Positions 56,579 to 64,000 of a stretch of DNA of 64,000 nucleotides are shown here, piece after piece (positions within the stretch are counted from its first letter, which is position 1; every line of letters starts with the position of its first letter). Position numbers and translations under genes: made by a program. Under the pieces are notes generated by a model. It saw only the letters and a program-made list of their open reading frames with translations, did not search any database and had not been told where the DNA came from. Origin of the DNA: Stutzerimonas stutzeri KOS6 (GTDB taxonomy: Bacteria; Pseudomonadota; Gammaproteobacteria; Pseudomonadales; Pseudomonadaceae); assembly GCF_000307775.2 (NCBI RefSeq), contig NZ_KK020676.1, forward strand, positions 2,362,427-2,426,426, in the 5' to 3' direction.

Positions 56579-58923
56579 GCCGCACCTCCCGCTTCGATCC
56601 CGCCGCCCGTTTCCAGCCCTACGCCGGCCCGGCCGGCGGCTGGGGCGCGCTGCGCAGCGTGGCCAGCGCCTGGCTCGGTAGCGGCAACGCGCTGAAGAAC
56701 ATCCGCGCCATGCTGCGCACCAACCAGAACGGCGGCTTCGACTGCCCCGGTTGCGCCTGGGGCGATTCGCCCGAAGCCGGCGCAGTGAAGTTCTGCGAGA
56801 ACGGCGCCAAGGCGGTGAACTGGGAGGCCACCCGACGACGGGTGGACGCCGCCTTCTTCGCCCGTCACAGCGTCACCCAGTTGCGCGAGCAGAGCGACTA
56901 CTGGCTCGAATACCAGGGCCGCCTGAGCGAACCGGTCCGTTACGACGCCGCCAGCGACCGCTACCTGCCGATCAGCTGGGACGATGCCTTCGCGCTGATC
57001 GCCCGACACCTGAACGGACTGGACAACCCGCACCAGGCAGCCTTCTACACGTCCGGCCGGGCCAGCAACGAAGCGGCCTATCTTTACCAGCTGTTCGGTC
57101 GCAGCTTCGGCACCAACAATTTTCCCGACTGCTCGAACATGTGCCACGAGGCCAGTGGCGTCGCCCTGACCGAATCCATCGGCGTCGGCAAGGGCACGGT
57201 GACGCTGGAGGATTTCGATCACGCCGATGCGATCTTCGTACTCGGGCAGAACCCCGGCACCAACCACCCGCGCATGCTCGAACCGCTGCGCCAGGCAGTG
57301 GAGCGTGGCGCCCAGGTGGTCTGCTTCAATCCATTGCGCGAGCGCGGGCTGGAACGCTTCCAGCACCCGCAGAAGCCCATCGAGATGCTCGCCAACCAGG
57401 ACGCGCCGACCCACAGCGCCTACCTGCGGCCTAATCTCGGCGGCGATCTGGCGGTGCTGCGCGGCATCGCCAAGTACTTGCTGCAATGGGAGCAGGAAGC
57501 CCAGGCCAGCGGCGCACCGGCTGTGTTCGATCACGCCTTCCTGGCCGAGCACAGCCACGGGCTGGACGCCTATCTGGCCGAGGTCGGAGCCACGCCGTGG
57601 ACGCTGATCGAACGGCAGTCGGGGCTCGACCGCGAAACGATTCGCCACGCCGCCGAGATCTACCGTAACGCCGAGCGGACCATCGTCTGCTGGGCCATGG
57701 GCATCACCCAGCACCGCCATTCGGTGGCGACCATCCAGGAAATCACCAACCTGCTGCTGCTACGCGGCAACCTCGGCAAGCCCGGCGCCGGCGCCTGCCC
57801 GGTGCGTGGTCACAGCAATGTGCAGGGCGACCGCAGCATGGGCATCAACGAACGGCCACCAGCCGCGCTGCTCGACGCACTGCAACGCCATTTCGATCTG
57901 CCGATGCCGCGCCAGCCCGGCTACAACACGGTGGAATGCATCCAGGCCATGCTCGCCGGCCAGGTCAAGGTATTCATCGGCCTGGGCGGCAACTTCGCCC
58001 AGGCCACGCCCGACACCCCGCGCACCCAGCAGGCGTTGCGCAACTGCGAGCTGACCGTACAGATCAGCACCAAGCTCAACCGCAGCCACCTGACCATGGG
58101 CCGCGACGCGCTGATCCTGCCCTGTCTCGGCCGCACCGACATCGACCGCCAGGCCTGCGGCCCACAGGCGGTCACCGTGGAGGACTCGTTCAGCATGATC
58201 CACGCCTCACGGGGCCAGCTCGAACCCTCGTCCGCCGAGATGCGTTCGGAGCCGGCCATCATTGCCGGCATCGCCGCCGCCACGCTGGGCAAACGTCCGC
58301 TGGATTGGCTCTGGCTGGTGGAGGACTACGCCCGTATCCGCGAGCTGATCGCGGCGACCATTGCCGGATTCGCTGGCTTCGACCATCGGCTGCACCGCCC
58401 TGGCGGCTTCTATCTGGGCAACGCCGCCGCCCGGCGCGAATGGAATACCGCCAGCGGCCGCGCCGAGTTCAAGGCGCACCCGCTGCCGAGCGACCTGCTA
58501 CCCGAGCAGGCCCGCCATGACGGCGTGGACGCCGATCTGATCCTGCAGACGCTGCGCTCCCACGACCAGTACAACACCACGCTTTATGGCCTGGATGACC
58601 GCTATCGCGGGGTGAAAGGCATGCGCGACGTGGTCTTCGTCAATCCCGCCGACATCCAGCGCCTGGGCCTGGAAGCCGGCCAGCAGGTCGATCTGCTATC
58701 GCTGTGGGACGACGGCATCGAGCGGCGCGTAAGCGGCTTCACCCTGCTCGCCTACGACACCCCGCTCGGCCAGGCCGCCGCCTACTACCCGGAAACCAAT
58801 CCACTGGTGCCACTGGAAAGCTTTGGCGAGCGCAGCCACACGCCGACCTCGAAATTCATCGCTATTCGCGTGCTGCCAAGCAGTTCGCAAGGCAGACGGC
58901 AGCTGATCGCCAGCAGACAGTAG
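56575..58923 (+). CDS. FdhF/YdeP-family molybdopterin oxidoreductase (formate dehydrogenase-like)
   Basis: The ATG at 56575 gives 782 aa. The N-terminus has FDCPGCAWGD and KFCENGAKAVNWEATR as in YdeP-type proteins, which have a reduced Fe-S motif. Molybdopterin segments follow (SGRASNEAAYLYQLFGRSFGTNNFPDCSNMCHEASG, GQNPGTNHPRM, GLGGNFAQATPDT, and a C-terminal MopB). Coupling to fdhD supports formate or a related substrate. It is soluble with no Tat signal, so it acts in the cytosol. Confidence 0.85.
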   Translation: MSRTSRFDPAARFQPYAGPAGGWGALRSVASAWLGSGNALKNIRAMLRTNQNGGFDCPGCAWGDSPEAGAVKFCENGAKAVNWEATRRRVDAAFFARHSVTQLREQSDYWLEYQGRLSEPVRYDAASDRYLPISWDDAFALIARHLNGLDNPHQAAFYTSGRASNEAAYLYQLFGRSFGTNNFPDCSNMCHEASGVALTESIGVGKGTVTLEDFDHADAIFVLGQNPGTNHPRMLEPLRQAVERGAQVVCFNPLRERGLERFQHPQKPIEMLANQDAPTHSAYLRPNLGGDLAVLRGIAKYLLQWEQEAQASGAPAVFDHAFLAEHSHGLDAYLAEVGATPWTLIERQSGLDRETIRHAAEIYRNAERTIVCWAMGITQHRHSVATIQEITNLLLLRGNLGKPGAGACPVRGHSNVQGDRSMGINERPPAALLDALQRHFDLPMPRQPGYNTVECIQAMLAGQVKVFIGLGGNFAQATPDTPRTQQALRNCELTVQISTKLNRSHLTMGRDALILPCLGRTDIDRQACGPQAVTVEDSFSMIHASRGQLEPSSAEMRSEPAIIAGIAAATLGKRPLDWLWLVEDYARIRELIAATIAGFAGFDHRLHRPGGFYLGNAAARREWNTASGRAEFKAHPLPSDLLPEQARHDGVDADLILQTLRSHDQYNTTLYGLDDRYRGVKGMRDVVFVNPADIQRLGLEAGQQVDLLSLWDDGIERRVSGFTLLAYDTPLGQAAAYYPETNPLVPLESFGERSHTPTSKFIAIRVLPSSSQGRRQLIASRQ

Positions 58924-58927
58924 GGGC

Positions 58928-59317
58928 TCACTCACAGCGACCGGCGTCGTCCCGGTCGTGCGGGTAATGCCGGCTGAGCGGCAAGGCCGGCAGCCAAGCT
59001 TCGCGGCGCACCGTCCAGCACTCATAGGTCGGCACCAACTGGTCGGGGGCATCCAGCGCGCCCAGATACACCTCGATCTCATCGCCGCTGCGAGCGAGCA
59101 CCGAGGAACCGCAGCGCGGGCAGAAGAAGCGGCCGGCGTACTCGCCCGTCTCCCCCTCGATGGTCACCGCTTCTCGTGGAAACACCGCAGCGGCGTAGAA
59201 CAGCGCGCCATGATGCTTGCGGCAGTCCATGCAGTGACAGACGCCGACTCGCCAGGGCTGGCCCGATGCGATGAAGCGAACCTTGCCGCACAGGCAGCCA
59301 CCGGTGAATGCATCCAC
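58928..59317 (-). CDS. GFA/CENP-V family zinc protein
   Basis: The 129-aa product has the GFA Cys pattern GGCLCGKVRF, CHCMDCRKHHG and FFCPRCGSSV. The family includes glutathione-dependent formaldehyde-activating enzymes, but most members have no known reaction. It is convergent with the formate-dehydrogenase-like gene, 4 bases apart. Confidence 0.85.
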   Translation of the reverse strand: MDAFTGGCLCGKVRFIASGQPWRVGVCHCMDCRKHHGALFYAAAVFPREAVTIEGETGEYAGRFFCPRCGSSVLARSGDEIEVYLGALDAPDQLVPTYECWTVRREAWLPALPLSRHYPHDRDDAGRCE

Positions 59318-59431
59318 GTTGTGTCTCCGAAGGACGTAGGGATCGCCAAGCTCGGCTTGCTGGCTATCCGCAAAGGCTCGGCGCTCTTGCAGCCTAGCCC
59401 TGCTTCGACCATCCCGCCCCGTGCAGCGCGA

Positions 59432-60124
59432 CTAGCGACTCTGGCCGGCGAAACGCTGAATATCGTGGGTCGGCCCCGAAACGATCAGCAGGTCGCCCGG
59501 CAGCACCAGAGTGCTGGGTGTCGCATGCTGGAAATCCTGATTGGCGCGCTTCAGACCGACGATGGTCACGCCGAACGTCTCGCGTACCGCGGCGGCGGCC
59601 AGCGTGCTGTTGTGAACGCGCTCGGGGGCATGGATCTTGGCGATGGCGAAGCCGTCGTCGAACTCGATGAAGTCCATCATCCGCCCGGTGATCAGGTGCG
59701 CGACGCGCTCGCCCATGTCCGCTTCGGGATAGACCACGTGATGGGCGCCGATGCGCAGGGCGATCTGCCCGTGCTCGGCAGTCAGCGCCTTGACCCAGAT
59801 GTCTTTGATGCCCAACTCGGTCAGCGCCATGATGGTCATCAGGCTCGCCGCCATGTCGGAGCCGATGCCAACGATGGCATGGGGGAAATCGGCGACCCCG
59901 AGCTGCCGCAGTGCCATGACATTGGTGGAGTCGGCCTGCACCGCATGGGTAAGCAGATCGGCCCAGGCATGCACCGGCTCGGCGGCCTGATCGATACCCA
60001 TCACGTCATGGCCCAGGCGAGTCAGGGATTGCGCCACCGAGCTGCCGAACCGCCCCAGCCCGATGACCACCACGCTGTCGCCTTTCGAGAAGGAAAACTG
60101 CTCTGAAAACAACAATTTAGCCAA
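59432..60124 (-). CDS. ktrA: Potassium-uptake regulatory subunit, KtrA-like
   Basis: The start is probably the TTG at 60124, which overlaps the ktrB stop by 8 bases and gives 230 aa; the longer frame covers ktrB's end. It has the RCK Rossmann motif DSVVVIGLGRFGSSVAQSLTRLG and a C-terminal RCK_C with VGLKRANQDFQHATPSTLVLPGD. KtrA binds ATP/ADP as an octamer and gates KtrB. Confidence 0.88.
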   Translation of the reverse strand: MAKLLFSEQFSFSKGDSVVVIGLGRFGSSVAQSLTRLGHDVMGIDQAAEPVHAWADLLTHAVQADSTNVMALRQLGVADFPHAIVGIGSDMAASLMTIMALTELGIKDIWVKALTAEHGQIALRIGAHHVVYPEADMGERVAHLITGRMMDFIEFDDGFAIAKIHAPERVHNSTLAAAAVRETFGVTIVGLKRANQDFQHATPSTLVLPGDLLIVSGPTHDIQRFAGQSR

Positions 60125-61445
60125 CAATTGGGTGTTCCTCCGGATAACGGTAGGGCATACGGTGCTCGCCCAGCGCGAGCGAAGCGGCCAGGGTGATGGT
60201 GCCGACCCGGCCGACATACATGAGCAGTGTCAGCATGAGCTGACTGGTTTCGGGCAGGTCCGCGGTGATGCCGGTGGACAGACCGACGGTGCCAAATGCC
60301 GAAATGACCTCGAAGATGACCTGGTCGGTGGGTATATCGGTGTCTCGCAGGATCACCAGCGTACCCAGGACCACCAGGGCGCTGCCCAGCACCAGCACGG
60401 TGATAGCCTGGCGCTGCGCCGAGCTGCCGACCCGGCGACCGAACGCCTCGACGTCGGGCCTGCCGCGAATCTCGGCGATCACCAGCAAAGCCAGGATGAC
60501 GACCGTCCCGACCTTTACCCCACCGGCGGTACCGGCACTGCCACCACCGATGAACATCAGAAAATAGTGCAGCGCCCAGCTCTCGTGGGTCAGCGCCGCG
60601 ATATCGATGGCATTGAAGCCGGCCGTACGCGCCGAAACGGAAATGAAGGCCGCCGAAAGCATCTTGTCGGCCCACACCATCGGTCCGAGCGTGCCCGGAT
60701 TGGACCATTCGAAAAGCAGCACGGCGAGGAAGCCACCCGCCAGCAGTACCGCAGTGCCAGAGAGCGTGAGCTTGGTGTGCAGCGACCAATGCCGTGGATC
60801 GGACCACTTGCTGCGCAGGTCGTAGAGCACCGGGAAGCCGATCCCGCCGATCACGATGGCGCTCATGACCGGCGTCAGGATCAGCGCATCGGTGGAGTAA
60901 CGGATAAGACCATCACCGTGAATCGAGAACCCGGCGTTGTTGAATGCCGAGACGGCGTGGAACAGCCCGCTCCAGGCTGCATCCCCCCAGCCGAGACCGT
61001 ACGCCAGATGCAGGCGCAGGGTGAGCAGCACCGTCACCGCCAGCTCCATGAACAGCGTCACCACCAGCACCAGTTTCGCCACGCTGCTGATGTCGCCCAA
61101 ACCCAGCACGTGCGACTCGGCCTGAGCGATCAGCTTGGCTCGCAGGCGGAACGACCGGTTGACCAGCAACCCCAGCAGCGTGGCCAGCGTCATCATGCCG
61201 AAGCCGCCGAGCTGAAACAGCACCATGATCACGACCTGGCCGAAGGTCGACCAGTAGGTGCCGGTATCGACCACCACCAGGCCGGTAACGCTGACCGCTG
61301 ATACCGCAGTGAAGAAGGCGGTAATCCAGGGCGCCGACTCGCCGTGGGCGTGGGCTGCGGGCAAGGACAGCAACGCCGTGCCGCATAGAATGGCGAGGAG
61401 GAACACGAGAGCGACAGCTCTGCCGGGGTGCAGCAGTGATTTCAT
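60117..61445 (-). CDS. ktrB: Potassium-uptake membrane subunit, KtrB/TrkH family
   Basis: I use the ATG at 61445 (MKSLLHPGRAVALVFLLAIL); a GTG nine bases earlier is also open. The 442-aa protein has four pore loops with the selectivity Gly in SAVSVTGL, HAVSAFNNAGF, SARTAGFNA and SAFGTVGLST. It moves K+ with Na+. It is directly upstream of ktrA. Confidence 0.9.
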   Translation of the reverse strand: MKSLLHPGRAVALVFLLAILCGTALLSLPAAHAHGESAPWITAFFTAVSAVSVTGLVVVDTGTYWSTFGQVVIMVLFQLGGFGMMTLATLLGLLVNRSFRLRAKLIAQAESHVLGLGDISSVAKLVLVVTLFMELAVTVLLTLRLHLAYGLGWGDAAWSGLFHAVSAFNNAGFSIHGDGLIRYSTDALILTPVMSAIVIGGIGFPVLYDLRSKWSDPRHWSLHTKLTLSGTAVLLAGGFLAVLLFEWSNPGTLGPMVWADKMLSAAFISVSARTAGFNAIDIAALTHESWALHYFLMFIGGGSAGTAGGVKVGTVVILALLVIAEIRGRPDVEAFGRRVGSSAQRQAITVLVLGSALVVLGTLVILRDTDIPTDQVIFEVISAFGTVGLSTGITADLPETSQLMLTLLMYVGRVGTITLAASLALGEHRMPYRYPEEHPIVG

Positions 61446-61927
61446 TCGATCCACACCGACGGATCCAAGAGGAGTGGGAGCTGCCGGAATCGGCGCTCCG
61501 GAAAGCAGAGCGAGAGGCTAGGCGCATTGCTTCGCTTGTTCAACTGGCTGGCTCGAAATATTGAATGTATGCCGGGCCCCATGCCGGGGGGCGCGAACGC
61601 CCTCGCAGCACGCCCAGCGCTTCTGGCACGGCTGGACGGCTTCTGGCAGTCAGCGACAAGCACAGCGCAGCCGCAGGTCACATTGCGACAGAGCCGGCCG
61701 CACCCGCCTGAACTATCTCAGGCGAGGGCTGTCAGTCAGCTGATGCATTCCGCGAATCACTTTGGCTGACGTGCCGATTGCGCGCCGGGTTCCTGGCTGC
61801 GGCCACCGACCCCGTCCGGCTGAGCGTTCTTCCTACCGGCCGTTGCGTATCCGGCAAGCTCCGCGGACCAGGTGCAGCCGATCACTGCCCCTCATGGGCC
61901 TTCTCCTTCCAATAACGCGAACTCTTC
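61446..61927. other. Intergenic region between ktrB and the SH3 protein
   Basis: About 480 bases with no convincing gene. An 80-codon rightward frame (61527-61769) has no ribosome-binding site or recognisable features. I see no clear terminator, repeat or tRNA. Both promoters (ktrB and 61,928) should be here. Confidence 0.4.
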
Positions 61928-62602
61928 ATGTCCATATCTCTTCATCTTTCTGCGCTGCTATCCCGCCTCTCTTTTCTCAGATCGCGCCAGGTCATTGGCG
62001 CAGGACTGCTCGGCGCCCTGCTGGTTACCACGCCAGCCCATGCCCAGGAGGCCTCCGACAACACGCGTTGGGTCAGCGACAGCCTGAACACCTTCGTGCG
62101 CAGCGGCCCTACCGATGGCTATCGCATCGTCGGCACGCTGACTTCGGGCCAGAAGGTCGAGCTGATCAGCACCCAGGGCGACTACAGCCAGGTGCGCTCG
62201 GAATCCGGCAGCAACGTCTGGATTCCCAGCAAGGAGCTGCAGGACGTACCCGGCCAGGCCGAACGACTGCCGCAGCTTGAACAACAGGTCGCCGAGCTGA
62301 GCGAAGAGCTCAAGACCATCGACGACAGTTGGCAGGCACGTGTGCAAGGCATGCAGGAAACCCTGGATTCGCGCAAGGCACTGATCGACGAGCTCGATGC
62401 ACGCCGAGCGACCCTCGAAGCCGCCTTGACCGAAGCACAGTCGGAACTGCGCGCGACGCAGGCACGGCTGGGGGACGAAAACAAGCAGGTGCTCATGCAG
62501 TACATGGTCTATGGCGGCAGCATCGCCGGGGCGGGACTGCTGGTGGGGCTGATCCTGCCGAGCCTGACCCGCGGCCGCAAACGCAACGACCGCTGGTTCT
62601 GA
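61928..62602 (+). CDS. ygiM: TIGR04211-type SH3/coiled-coil membrane protein
   Basis: The 224-aa product has a signal peptide (ending near AHA-QEASD), a bacterial SH3 domain (about 40-105: NTFVRSGPTDGYRIVGTLTSG), a coiled coil (about 110-185), and a C-terminal membrane helix (YGGSIAGAGLLVGLILP) followed by RGRKRNDR. This is the YgiM layout. The role in E. coli is unknown but SH3 domains bind the cell wall. Confidence 0.85.
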   Translation: MSISLHLSALLSRLSFLRSRQVIGAGLLGALLVTTPAHAQEASDNTRWVSDSLNTFVRSGPTDGYRIVGTLTSGQKVELISTQGDYSQVRSESGSNVWIPSKELQDVPGQAERLPQLEQQVAELSEELKTIDDSWQARVQGMQETLDSRKALIDELDARRATLEAALTEAQSELRATQARLGDENKQVLMQYMVYGGSIAGAGLLVGLILPSLTRGRKRNDRWF

Positions 62603-62781
62603 CACGCTCAGCCAAGCCAGGCGCCCGGCAGGTCATAGACGGCGGCAGCTTGCCGGGTATCGGAGTGCTGAAAGCGACATCAGCGGCGTTCTTGAGCCGT
62701 TCCGTTCGTCAAGCGGGCATCGCTTAAGCCCTGGGCGCCGACTATGCTTGCGCGAGAGCACTGCTAGGAAGCCAGGCACAC

Positions 62782-64000
62782 ATGGGCGCAGTATGGCGGT
62801 CCGACAAGAAATCCCAGGATGGGCGTTCCAAACGCGCCCCCTCCCCCGCATCACCCCGTTCATCAGCCAAGAGCCGGCGCAAGACTGCACGCCGGATGGC
62901 CCTGCTCGTCGGCGCTTCGCTGCTGGCCGGCGCGGGCTATCTCGGCTGGCAGGAGCTCGAGAGTTCCCGCTGGCAGTCGCAATGGCTGAGCCGCTATGCC
63001 GCGGAGCTGAATTTCAGCGTCCGGCCCGGGCCGAGTCCGCGCATCCGCTTCCCGGAGGACGGCCCGTTCGATCGCCGGCTGGGCTATGTCGACCTGCCGC
63101 ACTTCATCGAACGCCTGGCGCAGCGCAATTTCCGTATCGAGCAGCAGGCGCGCTTTTCCCGTGCACTGTTCGATTACACCCGTCGCGGCTTCTTCGCGCC
63201 CTACCCCGAGAACTCCCGGGCCGGGCTGACGATCAATGACTGCCGCGGCCTCCCGCTCTACGCCAACAGCTATCCACGCCAGTACTACGAGCGTTTCGAG
63301 GACATCCCGCCACTGCTGGTCATGAGCCTGCTGTTCATCGAGGACCGTGGCCTGCTCGACGCCAGCCGGCCCAACGCCAACCCGGCGGTGGACTGGCCGC
63401 GCTTCACCAAGGCGGCCATCAGCCAACTGGAGAAGCATCTGGGTCTCGGCGGCCAGGCCGCCGGTGGCAGTACTCTGGCCACCCAGGTCGAAAAATACCG
63501 CCATTCACCGGAAGGAAGAACCGGCGACCCACAGGAAAAGATTCGGCAGATGATCTCCGCCAGCGTGCGTACCTATCGTCAAGGTCCGCAGACGCTCGCC
63601 ACCCGTCAGCGCATCGTGCGCGACTACCTCAACAGCGTGCCGCTCTCGGCGGCACCGGGGCATGGCGAAGTGCATGGCATCGCCGACGGCCTGAGGCTGT
63701 GGTTCGGCGCCGATTTCGACGCGGTCAACCAACTGCTCGCGCCGCCCAACGGCAGCCCGGTCGCCCCCCTGGCACGTGGTCTGGCACTGCGCCAGGTGCT
63801 GTCGTTGCTGATCGCCCAGCGCCGGCCGTCCTACTACCTGGGCGCCGGCCGCGAGGAGATGGCGGCACTGACCGACAGCCACATCCGCCTGCTGGCCAAC
63901 GGTGGCATCATCGATACGCCGCTACGCGATGCGGCGCTCGCCCAGCGCATTCCGGCGCACAATCCCAGCCGCGACTCGGCGATTCGCCCGGTCGAGGCCA
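62782..64000 (+). CDS. GT51 transglycosylase-domain protein, N-terminal part (runs off the right edge)
   Basis: The frame opens at the ATG at 62782 and is still open at 64,000 (406 codons). There is a cytosolic basic tail, one membrane helix (ALLVGASLLAGAGYLGW, about 38-54), and a divergent GT51 domain: MSLLFIEDRGLLD with the catalytic Glu-Asp-Arg, and GGSTLATQVEKYRHSPEGRTGD. It would polymerise lipid II, but the domain differs from PBP1 types, and no transpeptidase part is visible yet. The C-terminus is unknown. Confidence 0.78.
   Translation, partial: MGAVWRSDKKSQDGRSKRAPSPASPRSSAKSRRKTARRMALLVGASLLAGAGYLGWQELESSRWQSQWLSRYAAELNFSVRPGPSPRIRFPEDGPFDRRLGYVDLPHFIERLAQRNFRIEQQARFSRALFDYTRRGFFAPYPENSRAGLTINDCRGLPLYANSYPRQYYERFEDIPPLLVMSLLFIEDRGLLDASRPNANPAVDWPRFTKAAISQLEKHLGLGGQAAGGSTLATQVEKYRHSPEGRTGDPQEKIRQMISASVRTYRQGPQTLATRQRIVRDYLNSVPLSAAPGHGEVHGIADGLRLWFGADFDAVNQLLAPPNGSPVAPLARGLALRQVLSLLIAQRRPSYYLGAGREEMAALTDSHIRLLANGGIIDTPLRDAALAQRIPAHNPSRDSAIRPVEA

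Noticed and set aside
61527-61769. An 80-codon rightward frame between ktrB and the SH3 gene
   Set aside because: No ribosome-binding site, no motif, and composition like random GC-rich sequence.

Overview
The window looks like a gamma-proteobacterial chromosome of the Pseudomonas / Stutzerimonas (P. stutzeri group) type. It is GC-rich, it carries the Pseudomonas-style tusDCBE operon next to a tRNA-Ser and a YccA-family gene, a NosP/NahK pair, an assimilatory nirBD locus and a PpSB1-type short LOV protein. The genus is inferred from gene content and protein style; no search was run.

Layout. 1-10,857: one end of a P2/phiCTX-type prophage. Terminase ATPase and portal (P, Q) read rightward; O-N-M-L-X, a lysis module and tail-fibre-like genes read leftward. 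The element ends at the 3' end of tRNA-Ser(UGA) at 10,858-10,947, and a repeat-rich AT-richer segment lies between portal and tRNA (a candidate attL arm). 11,075-16,823: YccA, an MFS exporter, tusDCBE-ybiB (tRNA 2-thiolation) and a glutathionyl-hydroquinone reductase. 16,823-25,000: a tiny MITE-like remnant, NahK/NosP nitric-oxide signalling, a porin and an orphan pqqF. 25,029-43,982: a light-response and photo-oxidative-stress region. It has two class II LitR-like MerR repressors, a short LOV photosensor, folE-folX, chalcone-isomerase-like, MFS and DUF3833 genes, a GGDEF-EAL protein, hemH, a TIGR01777 epimerase, TudS/DUF1722, photolyase, SnoaL-like, SDR, flavin amine-oxidase, DUF1365 and CFA-synthase-like genes. 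TGTACA-type boxes sit in four of the intergenic regions. 43,982-46,973: a 141-bp MITE-like element, a HemN-like protein without radical-SAM cysteines behind an Anr/Dnr-type palindrome, a frameshifted SIR2 gene, and the nirB leader. 46,974-52,590: nirB-nirD-nirC-like and a PP2C-kinase fusion. 52,592-64,000: a UvrD-type helicase, LysR-fdhD-formate-dehydrogenase-like genes with a GFA protein, KtrAB potassium uptake, an SH3/coiled-coil protein and an incomplete GT51 transglycosylase.

How it works together. The best-supported regulatory circuits are: (i) a light regulon in which LitR-like repressors probably act on paired TGTACA boxes and the LOV protein is the likely photosensor; (ii) nitrogen control of nirB by a sigma-54 promoter followed by a two-hairpin ANTAR (NasT-type) antitermination leader and a 17-bp-stem terminator; (iii) nitric-oxide sensing by NosP-NahK. 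The most unusual items are the HemN-like pseudoenzyme, a pair of related MITEs that each sit exactly in a stop codon, and the repeat array in the prophage arm.
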